The notes: generated by a model from the sequence alone, not told the origin. A stretch of 64,000 nt of DNA from Acidobacteriota bacterium (GCA_027592785.1 JAQCLD010000004.1:1-64000); one strand, 5' to 3'; shown: positions 15,935 through 24,600, counted from the first letter of the stretch. Made by a program: numbers and translations.

Positions 15935-17242
15935 ATGGACCGAATTGTTGACCTCGTCCGCAAGAAGCGAGACGCCGAGGAACTTACGCTTGAAGAGATC
16001 GAGCGTTTGATCAACGGCTACGCTCGGGGAGAGATCCAGGACTATCAGATGGCGGCCTTCCTCATGGCCGGCGCCTGCAACGACTTCTCCGAGGCGGAAG
16101 CCGCTTCGCTGACCACGGCCATGCTGCGTTGCGGGCAGCCCTTGGACCTCAGTGGAATCAATAAACCGAAGGTCGACACCCACTCCACCGGCGGTGTCGG
16201 TGACAAGGTCGGCATTATCGCCGCGCCCATCGCGGCTGCGGCTGGTTTGGCCGTGCCGGTTATCGCCGAGCCCGGATTCGGACATGTGGGCGGTACGCTC
16301 GACAAATTGCAGTCGATCCCGTCGTTCCGCACGGATCTGACCCGTGACGAGTTCATGGAAATCGTCGCAGCTCACGGTTTGGCCTTCGCGTCGCAATCGA
16401 ACGAGCTGGCCCCGGCGGACAAGAAGCTTTACTCATTGAGAGACGCGACAGCCACGGTGGATTCGCCGGCGCTGATTGCGGCCTCGGTGATGTCGAAGAA
16501 GATGGCCGAGGGGCTCGACGCGCTAGTGCTGGACGTCAAGGTCGGCCGCGGTTCGTTGCTCAAGAGCAAAACGGAATCTCGCCGCTTGGCGCAGCTAATG
16601 ATCACCATCGGTCGCCGTATGAATCTGCGGATTCAGGCGTTGCTGACGGACATGGATCAGCCGCTGGGCTACACGGTAGGAAACGCGCTCGAGATCATGG
16701 AAGCCTCGCAGACCCTGCAGGGTCAAGGTCCACAGGACTTAGCCGGCCTGGCCGTAGAAGTTGCGGCGAGGATGATTTATCTGGCCAAGAACGACGTCTC
16801 TTTGGAGACGGCGCGATCGACTGCGCAAGGCCTGCTGGACGACGGTTCGGCGTTTGCGGTGTTGCAGAACGTGATCCGCGCGCAGGGCGGTAACGCCGAC
16901 GCACTGACCCAGTTCGAATTGCTGCCGAATGCGACGGGCGAGCACATCATTACTTCGCCCCGCGAGGGCTACATCAGCCGCATCAACGCCGACGACATTG
17001 GTCGCGCCGCAGTCTTGCTGGGCTCCGGAAGAGAACGCATGGGCGACAACATTGACCCTGCGGTCGGCATCATTTTACAGGCGAAGGTAGGCGACGCTGT
17101 GGCCGCCGGCGCTGGACTTTGCGCCTTGTATTACACCGACGAAGCGCAGCTCACTGAAGCGGTTCAATTGGTTGAAGACGCCTTCCGGCTGTCTTCTAAT
17201 CAGCCCGAACCGCGAGACCTGGTTGTGGATCTAGTTCAATAG
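15935..17242 (+). CDS. deoA: Thymidine/pyrimidine-nucleoside phosphorylase family protein
   Basis: The protein is about 435 residues with the family layout: helical N-terminal domain (ELTLEEIERLINGYARGEI), phosphate/nucleoside core (VDTHSTGGVGDK; LRDATATVDSPALIAASVMSKK) and C-terminal lobe (PREGYISRINADDIGRAAVLLG). It should cleave thymidine or uridine with phosphate. The catalytic His, Arg, Ser and Lys positions are kept, but the usual SGRGLGHTGGTLDKLE reads AEPGFGHVGGTLDKLQ and the lysine before HSTGG is threonine. By comparison with E. coli DeoA these are phosphate-contacting positions, so activity or co-substrate may differ. ATG 15935 follows AAGGCCGAGGG. The next gene is a nucleoside transporter, supporting nucleoside salvage. 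Confidence 0.85.
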   Translation: MDRIVDLVRKKRDAEELTLEEIERLINGYARGEIQDYQMAAFLMAGACNDFSEAEAASLTTAMLRCGQPLDLSGINKPKVDTHSTGGVGDKVGIIAAPIAAAAGLAVPVIAEPGFGHVGGTLDKLQSIPSFRTDLTRDEFMEIVAAHGLAFASQSNELAPADKKLYSLRDATATVDSPALIAASVMSKKMAEGLDALVLDVKVGRGSLLKSKTESRRLAQLMITIGRRMNLRIQALLTDMDQPLGYTVGNALEIMEASQTLQGQGPQDLAGLAVEVAARMIYLAKNDVSLETARSTAQGLLDDGSAFAVLQNVIRAQGGNADALTQFELLPNATGEHIITSPREGYISRINADDIGRAAVLLGSGRERMGDNIDPAVGIILQAKVGDAVAAGAGLCALYYTDEAQLTEAVQLVEDAFRLSSNQPEPRDLVVDLVQ

Positions 17243-17248
17243 GTCGGC

Positions 17249-17266
17249 GGAGCCCGCGAGGGCTCC
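17249..17266 (+). other. Intercistronic hairpin with GNRA tetraloop
   Basis: GGAGCCC-GCGA-GGGCTCC forms a perfect 7-bp stem capped by a GCGA tetraloop, starting 7 bases after the deoA stop. There is no U-run after it, so it is not a classical terminator. It could protect the upstream mRNA or attenuate transcription into the transporter gene. Confidence 0.5.
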
Positions 17267-17314
17267 CGCTTACCGCTGTGCCCTTCCGGGTTGGCGGGCC
17301 TCCTGGAGAGCCAT

Positions 17315-18529
17315 ATGGGCCTGCTGGGTATTCTTCTCATCTTGTTGGCGGCTTACGGCCTGTCGAAAGACCGGGCAGCTATCCAGTGGCGAATTGTCTA
17401 CTGGGGCCTGGGGCTGCAATGCGCGCTGGCGGTCTTGCTGCTCAAGACTCCGGCGCGAGTCGTCTTCGAAGTCATTGGCGCGGGCTTTAACTCGTTGATG
17501 GGATTCGCCGAAGAGGGCTCGAAGTTTGTATTTGGCGCGGAACTGGGTTCCGGGACGGGCGCGCAGGGCGTGATCATCGCCTTTCAGGTGCTGCCGCTGA
17601 TCATTTTCGTGGCCTCGTTTTTCGCCGTGCTGTACTACCTGGGCGTCATGCAGCGAGTGGTGCGGGTGATGGCCTTGGCAATGCAGAAGACGCTCGGCGT
17701 AAGCGGAGCGGAGGCCTTGAATGTGGCGGCGAACGTCTTCATGGGACAAAGCGAGGCGCCGCTGACGATTCGCCCATATCTCGACCGGCTAACGCGGTCG
17801 GAACTGATGAGCGTGATGACCGGCGGCATGGCCACAATCTCCGGCGCGTTGATGGTGGCCTATACGCAGATCTCCGGCGTCCCCGTGGAGCATCTACTCA
17901 CGGCGGTGGTCATTAGCGCACCGGGGTGCATCATGCTGGCCAAGATCATGGTTCCCGAGACGGGCGAACCGGAGACGCGCGGCAGCGTCCCCACCCAAGC
18001 GGGCGACCAAGACAGCAACATCATCGACGCGGCCGCACGCGGCGCTGGAGAGGGCCTGTATCTGTCGCTGCAAGTCGGCGCTATGCTCGTTGCGTTCGTC
18101 GGCCTGGTCGCGCTGCTTAACGGAATCATGGGCGGCGTCCGCGATGCCAGCGGATTGATGTGGCTGCCGCCGAATCTGCAGACGATCTTGGGATTCCTAT
18201 TTGCTCCGGTCGCTTTTGTGATTGGCGTCCCCTGGGCCGACGCTCTGGCCGTCGGCAACTTGTTGGGTTTGCGAATGGTGCTGAACGAGTTTCTGGCGTA
18301 TGTGGACTTAGCGGCCTTACGAGAAAATTTGGATCCCAGGTCCTTCCTGATCGCCGGATATGCGCTGTGCGGATTCGCTAACTTCGGCTCCATCGGCGTA
18401 CAGGTGGGAGGCCTCGGCTCGCTGATACCCAAACGACGCAGCGAATTGGCCGAACTGGGACTGCTGGCGATGGCCGCCGGTATGATGGCAAACTTCCTGA
18501 CGGCATCCATGGCGGGACTGCTGACGTGA
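17315..18529 (+). CDS. Concentrative nucleoside transporter (NupC/CNT family)
   Basis: A polytopic inner-membrane protein of 404 residues with CNT hallmarks: VFMGQSEAPLTIRPYL (the GQSEAPL substrate site), MTGGMATISGALMVAY, the gate region LAYVDLAALRENLDPRS, and GYALCGFANFGSIGVQVGGLG at the C-terminus. These carriers import nucleosides with protons or sodium. ATG 17315 is chosen because GGAGAG lies just upstream and it begins the first membrane segment; the track's TTG 17291 lacks this. It forms a salvage pair with the phosphorylase gene upstream and overlaps plsY by GTGA. Confidence 0.92.
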   Translation: MGLLGILLILLAAYGLSKDRAAIQWRIVYWGLGLQCALAVLLLKTPARVVFEVIGAGFNSLMGFAEEGSKFVFGAELGSGTGAQGVIIAFQVLPLIIFVASFFAVLYYLGVMQRVVRVMALAMQKTLGVSGAEALNVAANVFMGQSEAPLTIRPYLDRLTRSELMSVMTGGMATISGALMVAYTQISGVPVEHLLTAVVISAPGCIMLAKIMVPETGEPETRGSVPTQAGDQDSNIIDAAARGAGEGLYLSLQVGAMLVAFVGLVALLNGIMGGVRDASGLMWLPPNLQTILGFLFAPVAFVIGVPWADALAVGNLLGLRMVLNEFLAYVDLAALRENLDPRSFLIAGYALCGFANFGSIGVQVGGLGSLIPKRRSELAELGLLAMAAGMMANFLTASMAGLLT

Positions 18530-19107
18530 TCGAAACCAGACTCATCATCGAGGCCCTAGTGGCCTTTCTGATCGGATCGATCCCGTTCGCCGTGCTGGCG
18601 ATGATGGGTTCGGGCATCGACATTCGTAAGGTTGGTTCGGGCAATCCCGGCTTCAACAACGTGTTGCGGGTCAACAAGCCACGTGCCCTGTTGACCTTGG
18701 CGGGAGACATGCTCAAGGGTTATGCCCCAGCGGCGATCTTCTATCAACCAGGTGTTGACCCCTACTTTCATGGTTGGCTGCTGGGTTTCGCGGCGGTGTT
18801 TGGTCACTGTTACTCGCCGTTTTTGAAGTTCAACGGAGGGAAGGGAATTGCCACTTCGGCGGGAGTCATGTTGCGGCTGTATCCCTTGCTGGCTGCCGCG
18901 GGGCTGGCCTTCTTCGTGTTGGTTCGTGTGACCGGATCGCGCTTTCGTGTGCCAGAGTCGGGGGCTATCGCGTCGGTCGCGACTTGGCTGTTTTTCGCTC
19001 TGCTGACGTACCTCTACGTTGATTCCTTCGCCGTACGCATGGCGCTGCTGATGTCCGTGTTCTTAACCTGGCGCCACAAGTCGAACATACGGAATCTGTT
19101 TGACTAG
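18526..19107 (+). CDS. plsY: Glycerol-3-phosphate acyltransferase PlsY
   Basis: The three PlsY loops are present: GSIPFAVLAM and GSGNPGFNNVLR, GDMLKGYAPAAIFY, and FGHCYSPFLKFNGGKGIATSAGV. PlsY transfers acyl groups from acyl-phosphate to glycerol-3-phosphate, the first step of phospholipid synthesis, at the inner membrane. The 193 residues and five membrane segments fit. The usual GSGNxGATNxxR is GSGNPGFNNVLR, so the A-T pair is changed. GTG 18526 overlaps the transporter gene. It leads a tight gene set with a HAD phosphatase, a LarA-like protein, an SDR and a lipid kinase. Confidence 0.9.
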   Translation: MIETRLIIEALVAFLIGSIPFAVLAMMGSGIDIRKVGSGNPGFNNVLRVNKPRALLTLAGDMLKGYAPAAIFYQPGVDPYFHGWLLGFAAVFGHCYSPFLKFNGGKGIATSAGVMLRLYPLLAAAGLAFFVLVRVTGSRFRVPESGAIASVATWLFFALLTYLYVDSFAVRMALLMSVFLTWRHKSNIRNLFD

Positions 19108-19119
19108 AAGTCCAAGACT

Positions 19120-19785
19120 TTGAAGGCCGCTTTCTACGACTTTGACGGAACGTTGGCGTCGAGCAACGTCGTGACGAGGTACCTGTACTTCGCCCGCCGC
19201 TGCCCGTCGCCGTTGGAGAGTTTCTATCGGACGGCGGTGGCCGTGGGCGGCGTCCCTTTTTGGCTGTTGATCGACGCTTGGTCACGTGCGGCCTTCAATC
19301 GGCAGTTTTTCGGGCTCTACGCCGGGCTGTCCGAGTCGTGGTTGAGGGTAGAAGCCGCAGGGCTCTTTGAGCAGGAGACGCGGGGCAAGATCTACGCCGG
19401 GAGCAGGGAACTGTTGGAACGCGACCGGCAAGCAGGTTACACGTTGATTCTGGTCACCGGCGGCCTGGATTTTGCGGTTGAGCGGGCCTCGACAGAGCTG
19501 GGGTTCGATCATTTGCTGGCGAACAAAATGGTATTCTCTGACGGAGTCGCCACGGGCCATTTGCACGAACCACTTTTGGCTGAACAAGGAAAAACCGACG
19601 CCATGCGGCACTTCTGCTACGAGCATGGCGTAGATCCAAGTAGCTTGAAAGCTTACTCAGACAGTTACTCGGACCTGGCCATGCTGGAAATGGCCGCACA
19701 ACCCACCGCCGTCAATCCGGATCGGAAGCTGAGTCGCATCGCGGCCGAACGGGGATGGCCTACGGTCGTCACCAAGGGCAAGTAA
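19120..19785 (+). CDS. HAD-superfamily phosphatase, subfamily IB
   Basis: The HAD motifs are YDFDGTLASSN (motif I), ILVTGGLDFAVE (motif II), the lysine in LAEQGKTDAMRHF and YSDSYSDLAMLEMA (motif III/IV). This resembles SerB-like and PlsC-associated HAD-IB enzymes. Members dephosphorylate phosphoserine, lysophosphatidate or similar compounds. The start is TTG 19120, which places motif I at residues 7-11 as usual; there is no ATG in frame nearby. It lies 12 bases after plsY and 2 bases before the LarA-like gene, so a phospholipid-related substrate is a reasonable inference. Confidence 0.85.
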   Translation: MKAAFYDFDGTLASSNVVTRYLYFARRCPSPLESFYRTAVAVGGVPFWLLIDAWSRAAFNRQFFGLYAGLSESWLRVEAAGLFEQETRGKIYAGSRELLERDRQAGYTLILVTGGLDFAVERASTELGFDHLLANKMVFSDGVATGHLHEPLLAEQGKTDAMRHFCYEHGVDPSSLKAYSDSYSDLAMLEMAAQPTAVNPDRKLSRIAAERGWPTVVTKGK

Positions 19786-19787
19786 GA

Positions 19788-21497
19788 ATGGCCGCTGACA
19801 CCATCCATCCTGTTGCGCCTTCCGAAGCGTTTGAGTTCGGCGACCCGACTCCGAATGCGGTAGGCCGCGCAGCGCTCGTTTCGTATGAGCACTGCGTCGT
19901 TCACTTGGAAGAGGATTCGCGGCCGCGGCTGTTGTGGTCCGGCGAAGACTTAGTTAGCGCCAAACTGCCGAAAGATACGCGCGTCATTTATCCCAAGCCG
20001 ACAATCGCACCGTTGAAAGACCGCGACGCGGCGATCCGCTATGCGCTAGAACACCCGGAAGACGCCAAGCCGCTCCCGGCGCAGCTGCGTCCGGGGATGA
20101 AGGTCACAGTGGCTATCGACGACATCTCCCTGCCGCTGCCGCCGATGCGCCGGCCGGATCTGCGCCAGACGGTGTTGGAAATCGTCCTCGAGATGCTCGC
20201 CGAGCACGGCGTCACCGATGTGGAGTTGATCATCGCCACCTCGTTCCACCGGCGGATGGAGGCTTTTGAGATTCGTCACGCGGTAGGCGAAAAGGTCTTC
20301 AAGGCGTACTTCCCGACGAAGCTGTATTGTCATGACGGCGAAGCGATTGACGGCATGGTCGAGTTGGGCCGCACCGAACTGGGCGAAGCCGTGAGGATGA
20401 ATCGCCGCGCGGCGGAATCGGACCTGCTCATCTACGTCAACATCAACTTGGTGCCGATGGACGGTGGGGCCAAGAGCATCGCCATCGGATTGTGCGATTA
20501 CGCAGCGCTTCAAGCCCACCACAACCCGAAGACCATACGCGACTCGAATTCGTACTTCGATCCTGGCAAGTCGGAACTAGCGTCGTCGGCCGAAAGACAG
20601 GCCGCTGTCATCAAACAGCACCTCAACTGCTTTCACATCGAGACGGTCGTCAACAATCAGATGTTCGACCCGCTGATGCCCTTCTTCACCAAGAACGAAG
20701 ACGACTGGAATTTGCTGGATCGCACGGCGTTCGGCGTCTCGAAATGGGCTTTGAGCAAGATGCCGCGGCAGACCAAACGCGACTTGTTGTTCAAGATTCT
20801 TTCGCCTTACGGCTTAATCGCCGTTCACGCCGGCGAGACGAACGCGACGCACGCCAAGACGCTGGCTTACTGCAACCAGCAGTACTGCATCCCCGTCGAA
20901 GGCCAGTCGGACGTGGCGGTGATGGGCGTTCCGTTTGTGTCGCCGTACAACGTTCATTCGGCGTTGAACCCGATCTTGGTGCAGGTGATGGTGTTGGGCT
21001 ATTTGTTCAACATGTACCGGGGCATGCCCATCGTCAAACAAGGCGGCGTGCTGATCGTTACGCATCCGCTGTACAACGAGTTCGACCGCAAGCACCACCC
21101 TTCGTATCACGAGTTTTTCCATCGCGTGCTGCCCGAGACCACCGACGCCTTTCAATTGGCGCGCAAGTACGAGGCGGAGTTCGCCGCTAACCCGGAATAC
21201 ATTGAGCAGTACCGCACCGGCTACGCCTATCACGGCGTCCATCCGTTCTACATGTGGTACTGGGGCGAGAATGGCCGGGCGCACGTTGGCAAGGTAATCT
21301 GCGTCGGCGCCGAAGACAAGCGTACAGCCGAGGTCATGGGTTGGGAAACGGCCAAGAGCATGGCTGAGGCGCTGGAAATGGCGCAGTCCTTCGTTGGCCG
21401 CAAGCCCAGTGTGACCCACGTGCACATCCCTCCGATCAGCATGGTCGACGTCATGGGCGTGCCGCAGCATGTCTCGGGAGAGGATGCGTCGCGGTGA
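19788..21497 (+). CDS. LarA-like protein (DUF2088, lactate racemase superfamily), divergent
   Basis: The N-terminal domain matches DUF2088/LarA: VTVAIDDISLPLP, then IIATSFHRRMEAFEI with the first catalytic histidine, and LVPMDGGAKSIAIG with the lysine that binds the nickel-pincer cofactor in LarA. The second catalytic histidine, normally in a PHxxAGFSGGAK stretch, is absent because the loop is shortened to VPMDGGAK. The DDxTRP arginine is also replaced. A following histidine (AHHNP) could still bind nickel. The protein is 569 residues against about 430 for LarA, with a long C-terminal region rich in His and Tyr. No larB, larC or larE is in the window. ATG 19788 is chosen because it lies 2 bases after the HAD stop. 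The reaction is probably an epimerisation, but the substrate is unknown. Confidence 0.75.
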   Translation: MAADTIHPVAPSEAFEFGDPTPNAVGRAALVSYEHCVVHLEEDSRPRLLWSGEDLVSAKLPKDTRVIYPKPTIAPLKDRDAAIRYALEHPEDAKPLPAQLRPGMKVTVAIDDISLPLPPMRRPDLRQTVLEIVLEMLAEHGVTDVELIIATSFHRRMEAFEIRHAVGEKVFKAYFPTKLYCHDGEAIDGMVELGRTELGEAVRMNRRAAESDLLIYVNINLVPMDGGAKSIAIGLCDYAALQAHHNPKTIRDSNSYFDPGKSELASSAERQAAVIKQHLNCFHIETVVNNQMFDPLMPFFTKNEDDWNLLDRTAFGVSKWALSKMPRQTKRDLLFKILSPYGLIAVHAGETNATHAKTLAYCNQQYCIPVEGQSDVAVMGVPFVSPYNVHSALNPILVQVMVLGYLFNMYRGMPIVKQGGVLIVTHPLYNEFDRKHHPSYHEFFHRVLPETTDAFQLARKYEAEFAANPEYIEQYRTGYAYHGVHPFYMWYWGENGRAHVGKVICVGAEDKRTAEVMGWETAKSMAEALEMAQSFVGRKPSVTHVHIPPISMVDVMGVPQHVSGEDASR

Positions 21498-22471
21498 AGA
21501 CGATTCTGATCACCGGCGCGACGGGCTTTCTGGGGACGCACCTGATCTCCAAGCTTCGCAGCGAAGAACCTGAGGCACGGCTGCGCGTCATGGTCAGGGG
21601 GACAGGACCAACCACGCAGATGGACGGCGTCGAAGTCGTTCGCGGCGATATCACCAAAAGCGCCGAAGTGATTGCTGCTGCTGTGGGCGTTGATGAGATC
21701 TACCACGCGGCAGGCTTCGTGGAACGTCAGTCCTTGCGGCCTTGGCGGCTCTACGGCGCCCACGTGGAAGGCACGCGCAACGTCTGCGAAGCCATGCTGG
21801 CGCACGGAGTAAAGAAAGCGGTCTTCGTCTCCAGTTCAGGTACCTGCGCTGTCGGCGCCGATCCGGTTGACCGCGATGAGACGGCGCCGTTTTCGCAGCA
21901 GGTCGTTTGGAACTGGCCCTATTACCTGAGCAAGATCTACGCCGAGAAGTTGTCGGAGTGGTACGTGCAGCATCGCGACTTGGACATTGTCCAGGTCAAC
22001 CCGACGCTGCTGTTGGGACCCGGTGACGAAAGAAGGTCCTCGACCGGCGATGTGGAGCTATTCCTCAAAGGCGGCATCATGGTACTGCCCTCGGGCGGCC
22101 TCAACATCGTCGATGTTCGCGACGCCGCCATGGGTTTGATCTTGGCTATGCGCAAGGGCCGCAAGGGCGAACGGTATCTGCTGGGAGGAGCGAACATGAC
22201 CTTCCACGAGTGGATTCAACGGACCGCCAAGATTGCCGGCATTTCCGCACCCAAACTCATGTTGCCCTTGCCGCTGCAACTCTGGGGCGCACGCATCATG
22301 CGCCGGCTGTTGCCGCTCGTAGGCAAACGCTGGGAACTCGACGACGCTTCAATCCAGATGTCCGCGGTGTATTGGTATTGCAGTTCCAAGAAGGCGCGCG
22401 ACGAGCTGGGCTTTGAAACTCGCGACCCGCAAGAAACGTTGACCGAGACAGTGGCCTACCTACGCACGTAA
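21494..22471 (+). CDS. NAD(P)-dependent epimerase/dehydrogenase, extended SDR
   Basis: It is an extended short-chain dehydrogenase: the Rossmann motif ILITGATGFLGTHL, the catalytic serine region VFVSSSGTCAVG and the YxxxK pair in YYLSKIYAEKL. The sequence is closest in feel to 3-beta-hydroxysteroid dehydrogenase/UDP-sugar epimerase types used on sugar nucleotides, sterols or dihydroflavonols. Length is 325 residues. GTG 21494 overlaps the LarA-like stop (GTGA), so the two are probably co-translated and may act on successive intermediates. The substrate is not evident. Confidence 0.87.
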   Translation: MKTILITGATGFLGTHLISKLRSEEPEARLRVMVRGTGPTTQMDGVEVVRGDITKSAEVIAAAVGVDEIYHAAGFVERQSLRPWRLYGAHVEGTRNVCEAMLAHGVKKAVFVSSSGTCAVGADPVDRDETAPFSQQVVWNWPYYLSKIYAEKLSEWYVQHRDLDIVQVNPTLLLGPGDERRSSTGDVELFLKGGIMVLPSGGLNIVDVRDAAMGLILAMRKGRKGERYLLGGANMTFHEWIQRTAKIAGISAPKLMLPLPLQLWGARIMRRLLPLVGKRWELDDASIQMSAVYWYCSSKKARDELGFETRDPQETLTETVAYLRT

Positions 22472-22476
22472 AGCTG

Positions 22477-23427
22477 ATGGCTGAAGCGGTCGCGATTCTG
22501 AATCCCCAAGCAGCAGGCGGCAGCGTTCGGGGCCGCTGGCCCCAGTACGAGGCGGCGCTTCGACAACGTATCCCCCAACTGCAGGTTCTTTGGAGCGAGC
22601 GGCCTTGGCATGCGGCGGAGTTGACCCAGCAGGCCTTGGAACGCGGCGCCGAACTGATCATTGCCGTTGGCGGCGACGGTACGCTGCATGAAGTGGTCAA
22701 TGGATTTCTCTCACACGACGCGCCGCTGAACCCACTAGCGCGTTTGGGGTACGTGCCGATGGGTACAGGGGGAGATTTCCAACGGACGCTTCAGGCCCCC
22801 GTCGAGCCCGAACTGGCGGCGGCGTATCTTGCCAACGGGCGAGTAACCGCGATCGATGTCGGCAAGGTGCGCTTTGTTGGGCCCGGGGACGAAACCGTCT
22901 TACAGCGGTACTTCATCAACCTGTTGAGTTTCGGCATGGGGGGAGATGTCTCGGTAGCGGCCAAGAAGAACATCTTCTCTAAAATCAATGGCAAAGCCGC
23001 ATTCCTTTGGGCGACGCTTCAAGTCTTCTTCCGTTATCGAGGAAAGTCCGTGGATCTGCTGTTCGACGACGGGGAGACGCTGCACGATGTCGATATCACC
23101 AACGTTGCTGTAGGCAATGGCCAGTACCACGGCGGCGGTATGCATCCCTGTCCTGAGGCTTCGCTGACCAGTGGCTTGCTCGACGTGACCATCATCGACC
23201 ATCTCTCATGGTTTGAACTCCTGCGGGATTTGCCGGTGCTCTACTCCGACGCCATCTACAAACATCCCAAGGTTCATCGGCGGCAGGTTCGTAAGTTGGT
23301 CGCCCGTTCAGCGGACCTTACCCGCGCGGAAGTCGACGGTGAGGCGGCAGGTGCGTTGCCGCTTGAGATTACTGTTCTGCCCGGTGTCCTGCCTATGCTC
23401 TGGCCCGCCGGTCGGGAACTGCGCTAG
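22477..23427 (+). CDS. Diacylglycerol kinase-family lipid kinase (YegS/DgkB-like)
   Basis: The DAGK catalytic domain is recognised by ILNPQAAGGSVRGRW (nucleotide loop), IIAVGGDGTLHEVVNGF (the GGDGT motif) and PMGTGGDFQRTL. The C-terminal half shows the NGQYHGGGMHPCPEASLTSGLLDV strand set of the family. Such enzymes phosphorylate diacylglycerol, sphingoid bases or related lipids at the inner face of the membrane. ATG 22477 lies 5 bases after the SDR stop. It is the last gene of the plsY set and supports a lipid role for the whole group. Confidence 0.9.
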   Translation: MAEAVAILNPQAAGGSVRGRWPQYEAALRQRIPQLQVLWSERPWHAAELTQQALERGAELIIAVGGDGTLHEVVNGFLSHDAPLNPLARLGYVPMGTGGDFQRTLQAPVEPELAAAYLANGRVTAIDVGKVRFVGPGDETVLQRYFINLLSFGMGGDVSVAAKKNIFSKINGKAAFLWATLQVFFRYRGKSVDLLFDDGETLHDVDITNVAVGNGQYHGGGMHPCPEASLTSGLLDVTIIDHLSWFELLRDLPVLYSDAIYKHPKVHRRQVRKLVARSADLTRAEVDGEAAGALPLEITVLPGVLPMLWPAGRELR

Positions 23428-23749
23428 CGGAACCGCTATCTGTTCCAGAACGGTACACGATACGCGCTTCTAGGCGCCGGCGAGCTGTTCCGTTTTGGAA
23501 ATGCGTGCTCCGTAACGGGATTTGCTGTGCTGTAGCCAGGCCTAAGTGCTTGATAATCGTCTTTTGCGCTCCATCGCGCGACCATGTCGGCGTCCCTTTC
23601 ACAGGGTCGTATCCTATTTATTCTGAAAGGGTTATGCCATCTGCTCGTTTGGACGATCAGGTGCATACATATGCTCATCCCGGTATCGGTAACAGATCGA
23701 TACCGTAAGCCCGTAACTCTACGGACCGGAAGTAAGGAGCGGGTCATCG
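23428..23749. other. Intergenic leader before the FliA/WhiG-type sigma gene
   Basis: There is no gene-sized frame in these 322 bases. They hold a small palindrome GTTCCAGAAC (about 23440), the string AAGTGCTTGATAAT (23543-23556) that recurs before the HAD gene at 43084, and two hairpins close to the next gene (listed separately). The last 70 bases are therefore a structured leader. Confidence 0.5.
23681..23724 (+). promoter_or_regulatory. Inverted repeats in the sigma-factor leader
   Basis: CGGTATCG (23681-23688) and CGATACCG (23698-23705) form a perfect 8-bp inverted repeat with a 9-base spacer. A second hairpin follows: CCGTA-ACTC-TACGG (23711-23724). The ribosome-binding site AAGGAG (23734-23739) and ATG 23750 come directly after. 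The first repeat could be an operator or an RNA stem; together they may control sigma-factor translation. Confidence 0.45.
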
Positions 23750-24526
23750 ATGGCAGCCCAATCGGCAGCGGCAGTAGCGCACGTAGCACTGAGTGCGCAG
23801 GAGCGTGAGGATAGGATCATCCAACATCTCCCATTGGTTAGAGTGATCGCCCACCGCGTCAGGGAACGGCTGCCGGTACAAGTCGAGCTGGACGACCTGG
23901 TTCACGCCGGCGTCATTGGGCTCTTCGATGCGGTGGACCGCTTCCAACCTGACAAGAACGTCGTTTTTCACCTCTATGCGAAGCACCGCATACGCGGAGC
24001 GATTCTCGACAGTCTGCGCCAGCTGGACTGGGCCTCGCGAGACCAACGCAAACGGTTCAAGTCGATCGACAGCGCGGTCCACGAGCAGGGACAGAAGCTG
24101 GGGCTAGCTCCCGACGACGCGGAAGTCGCAAGTGGTCTGGGCATCACTGAGGCGGAGCTGATTCGCCAGAAGCGGGACCTGCAAGCCGCGGGACTCGTTG
24201 CCGTTCAGCCTCACAAGGTCGAGCAGTACGAGTATTCGATGACCTTGGACAACGCCCAGTCCAAAGATGAATTGCCGGATGGTCATATGGCTAGACAAGA
24301 GATGCGCGAGGCGTTGAATGCCGCGATCACCACCTTGCCGACCCGCTATCAAAAGGTCATCTCGATGTATTACCGCGAAGACTGGACGATGAAAGAAATC
24401 GGGCGGGAGCTGGGAGTTAATGAGAGCCGGGTCTCCCAGATCCACAAAGCGGCATTGCACAAGCTGAGTGGAGCGCTGCGGTCCGCCGGCTATTCCGAGG
24501 AATCGGGAATGCTTGCTGACATTTAG
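23750..24526 (+). CDS. RNA polymerase sigma factor, FliA/WhiG (sigma-28) family
   Basis: Region 2 is seen as LVRVIAHRVRERLPVQVELDDLVHAGVIGLFDAVDRFQPDKNVVFHLYAKHRIRGAI, region 3 as KRFKSIDSAVHEQGQKLGL, and region 4 as LPTRYQKVISMYYREDWTMKEIGRELGVNESRVSQIHKAAL. This is the flagellar/sporulation-type sigma family without region 1.1. AAGGAG lies 10 bases before ATG 23750. No flagellar genes are in the window, so the regulon may concern surface motility or another programme; a chemosensory operon of type IV pilus kind lies 3 kb downstream. No anti-sigma factor (FlgM-like) is seen next to it. Confidence 0.9.
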   Translation: MAAQSAAAVAHVALSAQEREDRIIQHLPLVRVIAHRVRERLPVQVELDDLVHAGVIGLFDAVDRFQPDKNVVFHLYAKHRIRGAILDSLRQLDWASRDQRKRFKSIDSAVHEQGQKLGLAPDDAEVASGLGITEAELIRQKRDLQAAGLVAVQPHKVEQYEYSMTLDNAQSKDELPDGHMARQEMREALNAAITTLPTRYQKVISMYYREDWTMKEIGRELGVNESRVSQIHKAALHKLSGALRSAGYSEESGMLADI

Positions 24527-24550
24527 GGGCTCATTGAACCCCTTCTTTGT
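24525..24550 (+). terminator. Candidate intrinsic terminator after the sigma gene
   Basis: AGGGG (24525-24529) pairs with CCCCT (24539-24543), with further TC/GA pairing inside the loop, and is followed by TTCTTTGTT. The stem begins at the sigma-gene stop codon. The T-run is imperfect, so termination may be partial. Confidence 0.4.
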
Positions 24551-24600
24551 TGCGGATCTCGATCCTTGACGCCACGACCGGTTATCCTGGGAATGGCTTC

